Below, one piece after another: positions 63,936 to 64,000 of a DNA stretch of 64,000 nt. Position 1 is the first letter of the stretch. Each line of letters opens with the position of its first letter. The position numbers and the translations under genes are program-made. Source of the DNA: Alviniconcha marisindica (taxonomy: Eukaryota > Mollusca > Gastropoda > Provannidae); NCBI GenBank assembly GCA_018857735.1, contig JABMCL010001163.1, positions 412,501 through 476,500 of the forward strand, read 5' to 3'. Below the pieces are notes generated by a model, which saw only the letters and a list, made by a program, of their open reading frames with translations, had not been told where the DNA came from and did no database searches.

Positions 63936-64000
63936 GTAAGTGGCGGAATCGTCATGCTAGTCGTCGTCATCTTAGTCATCATCATGTTAGTCGTCATGCC
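63936..64000 (+). repeat. GTCATC-type repeat in intron 55 (runs off the window)
   Basis: GTCATGCTAGTCGTCGTCAT CTTAGTCATCATCATGTTAG TCG. Short trinucleotide-based tandem repeat after the donor. Confidence 0.8.

Overview
The window is eukaryotic DNA that lies inside one very large intron-rich gene on the + strand. I read 55 coding exons (7,144 coding nt, 11% of the window). They join in a single consistent reading frame of 2,381 codons, and the product is recognisable throughout as UBR4, the giant N-recognin E3 ubiquitin ligase (p600 in mammals, Pushover/Calossin in flies, BIG in plants). The protein matches roughly the last 45% of the vertebrate protein, from about human residue 2,650 (an estimate) to about 150 residues before the C terminus. 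The gene starts left of the window and ends right of it, so no promoter, start codon, stop codon or poly(A) site is present. No second gene is supported on either strand.

Organism: an invertebrate animal, probably a mollusc and perhaps a marine gastropod. This is inferred from the UBR4 sequence, from tRNA-headed SINEs, and from short dispersed elements ending in ACTT/AACT tetranucleotide tails. No species can be named.

Layout: 1-24 kb encodes an acidic/Ser-rich linker and helical-repeat (armadillo-like) segments (exons 1-16). 24-38 kb encodes further helical repeats, the beta-sandwich and a Cys-rich zinc-binding block (exons 17-29). 38-57 kb encodes the conserved C-terminal scaffold, including the segment equivalent to the human calmodulin-binding region (exons 30-48). 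57-64 kb encodes a charged helix and the catalytic hemiRING zinc module (exons 49-55).

The introns are the unusual part. Nearly every one carries a minisatellite. In about half of them (27 of 54 by my reading) the repeated unit, or a decayed nearby copy, contains a copy of the adjacent splice junction with neighbouring exon bases. The gene is therefore surrounded by dozens of duplicated 5' or 3' splice sites and exon fragments. Other notable items are a SINE ending at the splice acceptor of exon 55, a SINE inserted inside a minisatellite, a 296-bp foldback element with 33-bp terminal inverted repeats and an internal array of small palindromes, a tandemly duplicated inverted repeat, and nine same-orientation copies of a short dispersed element.
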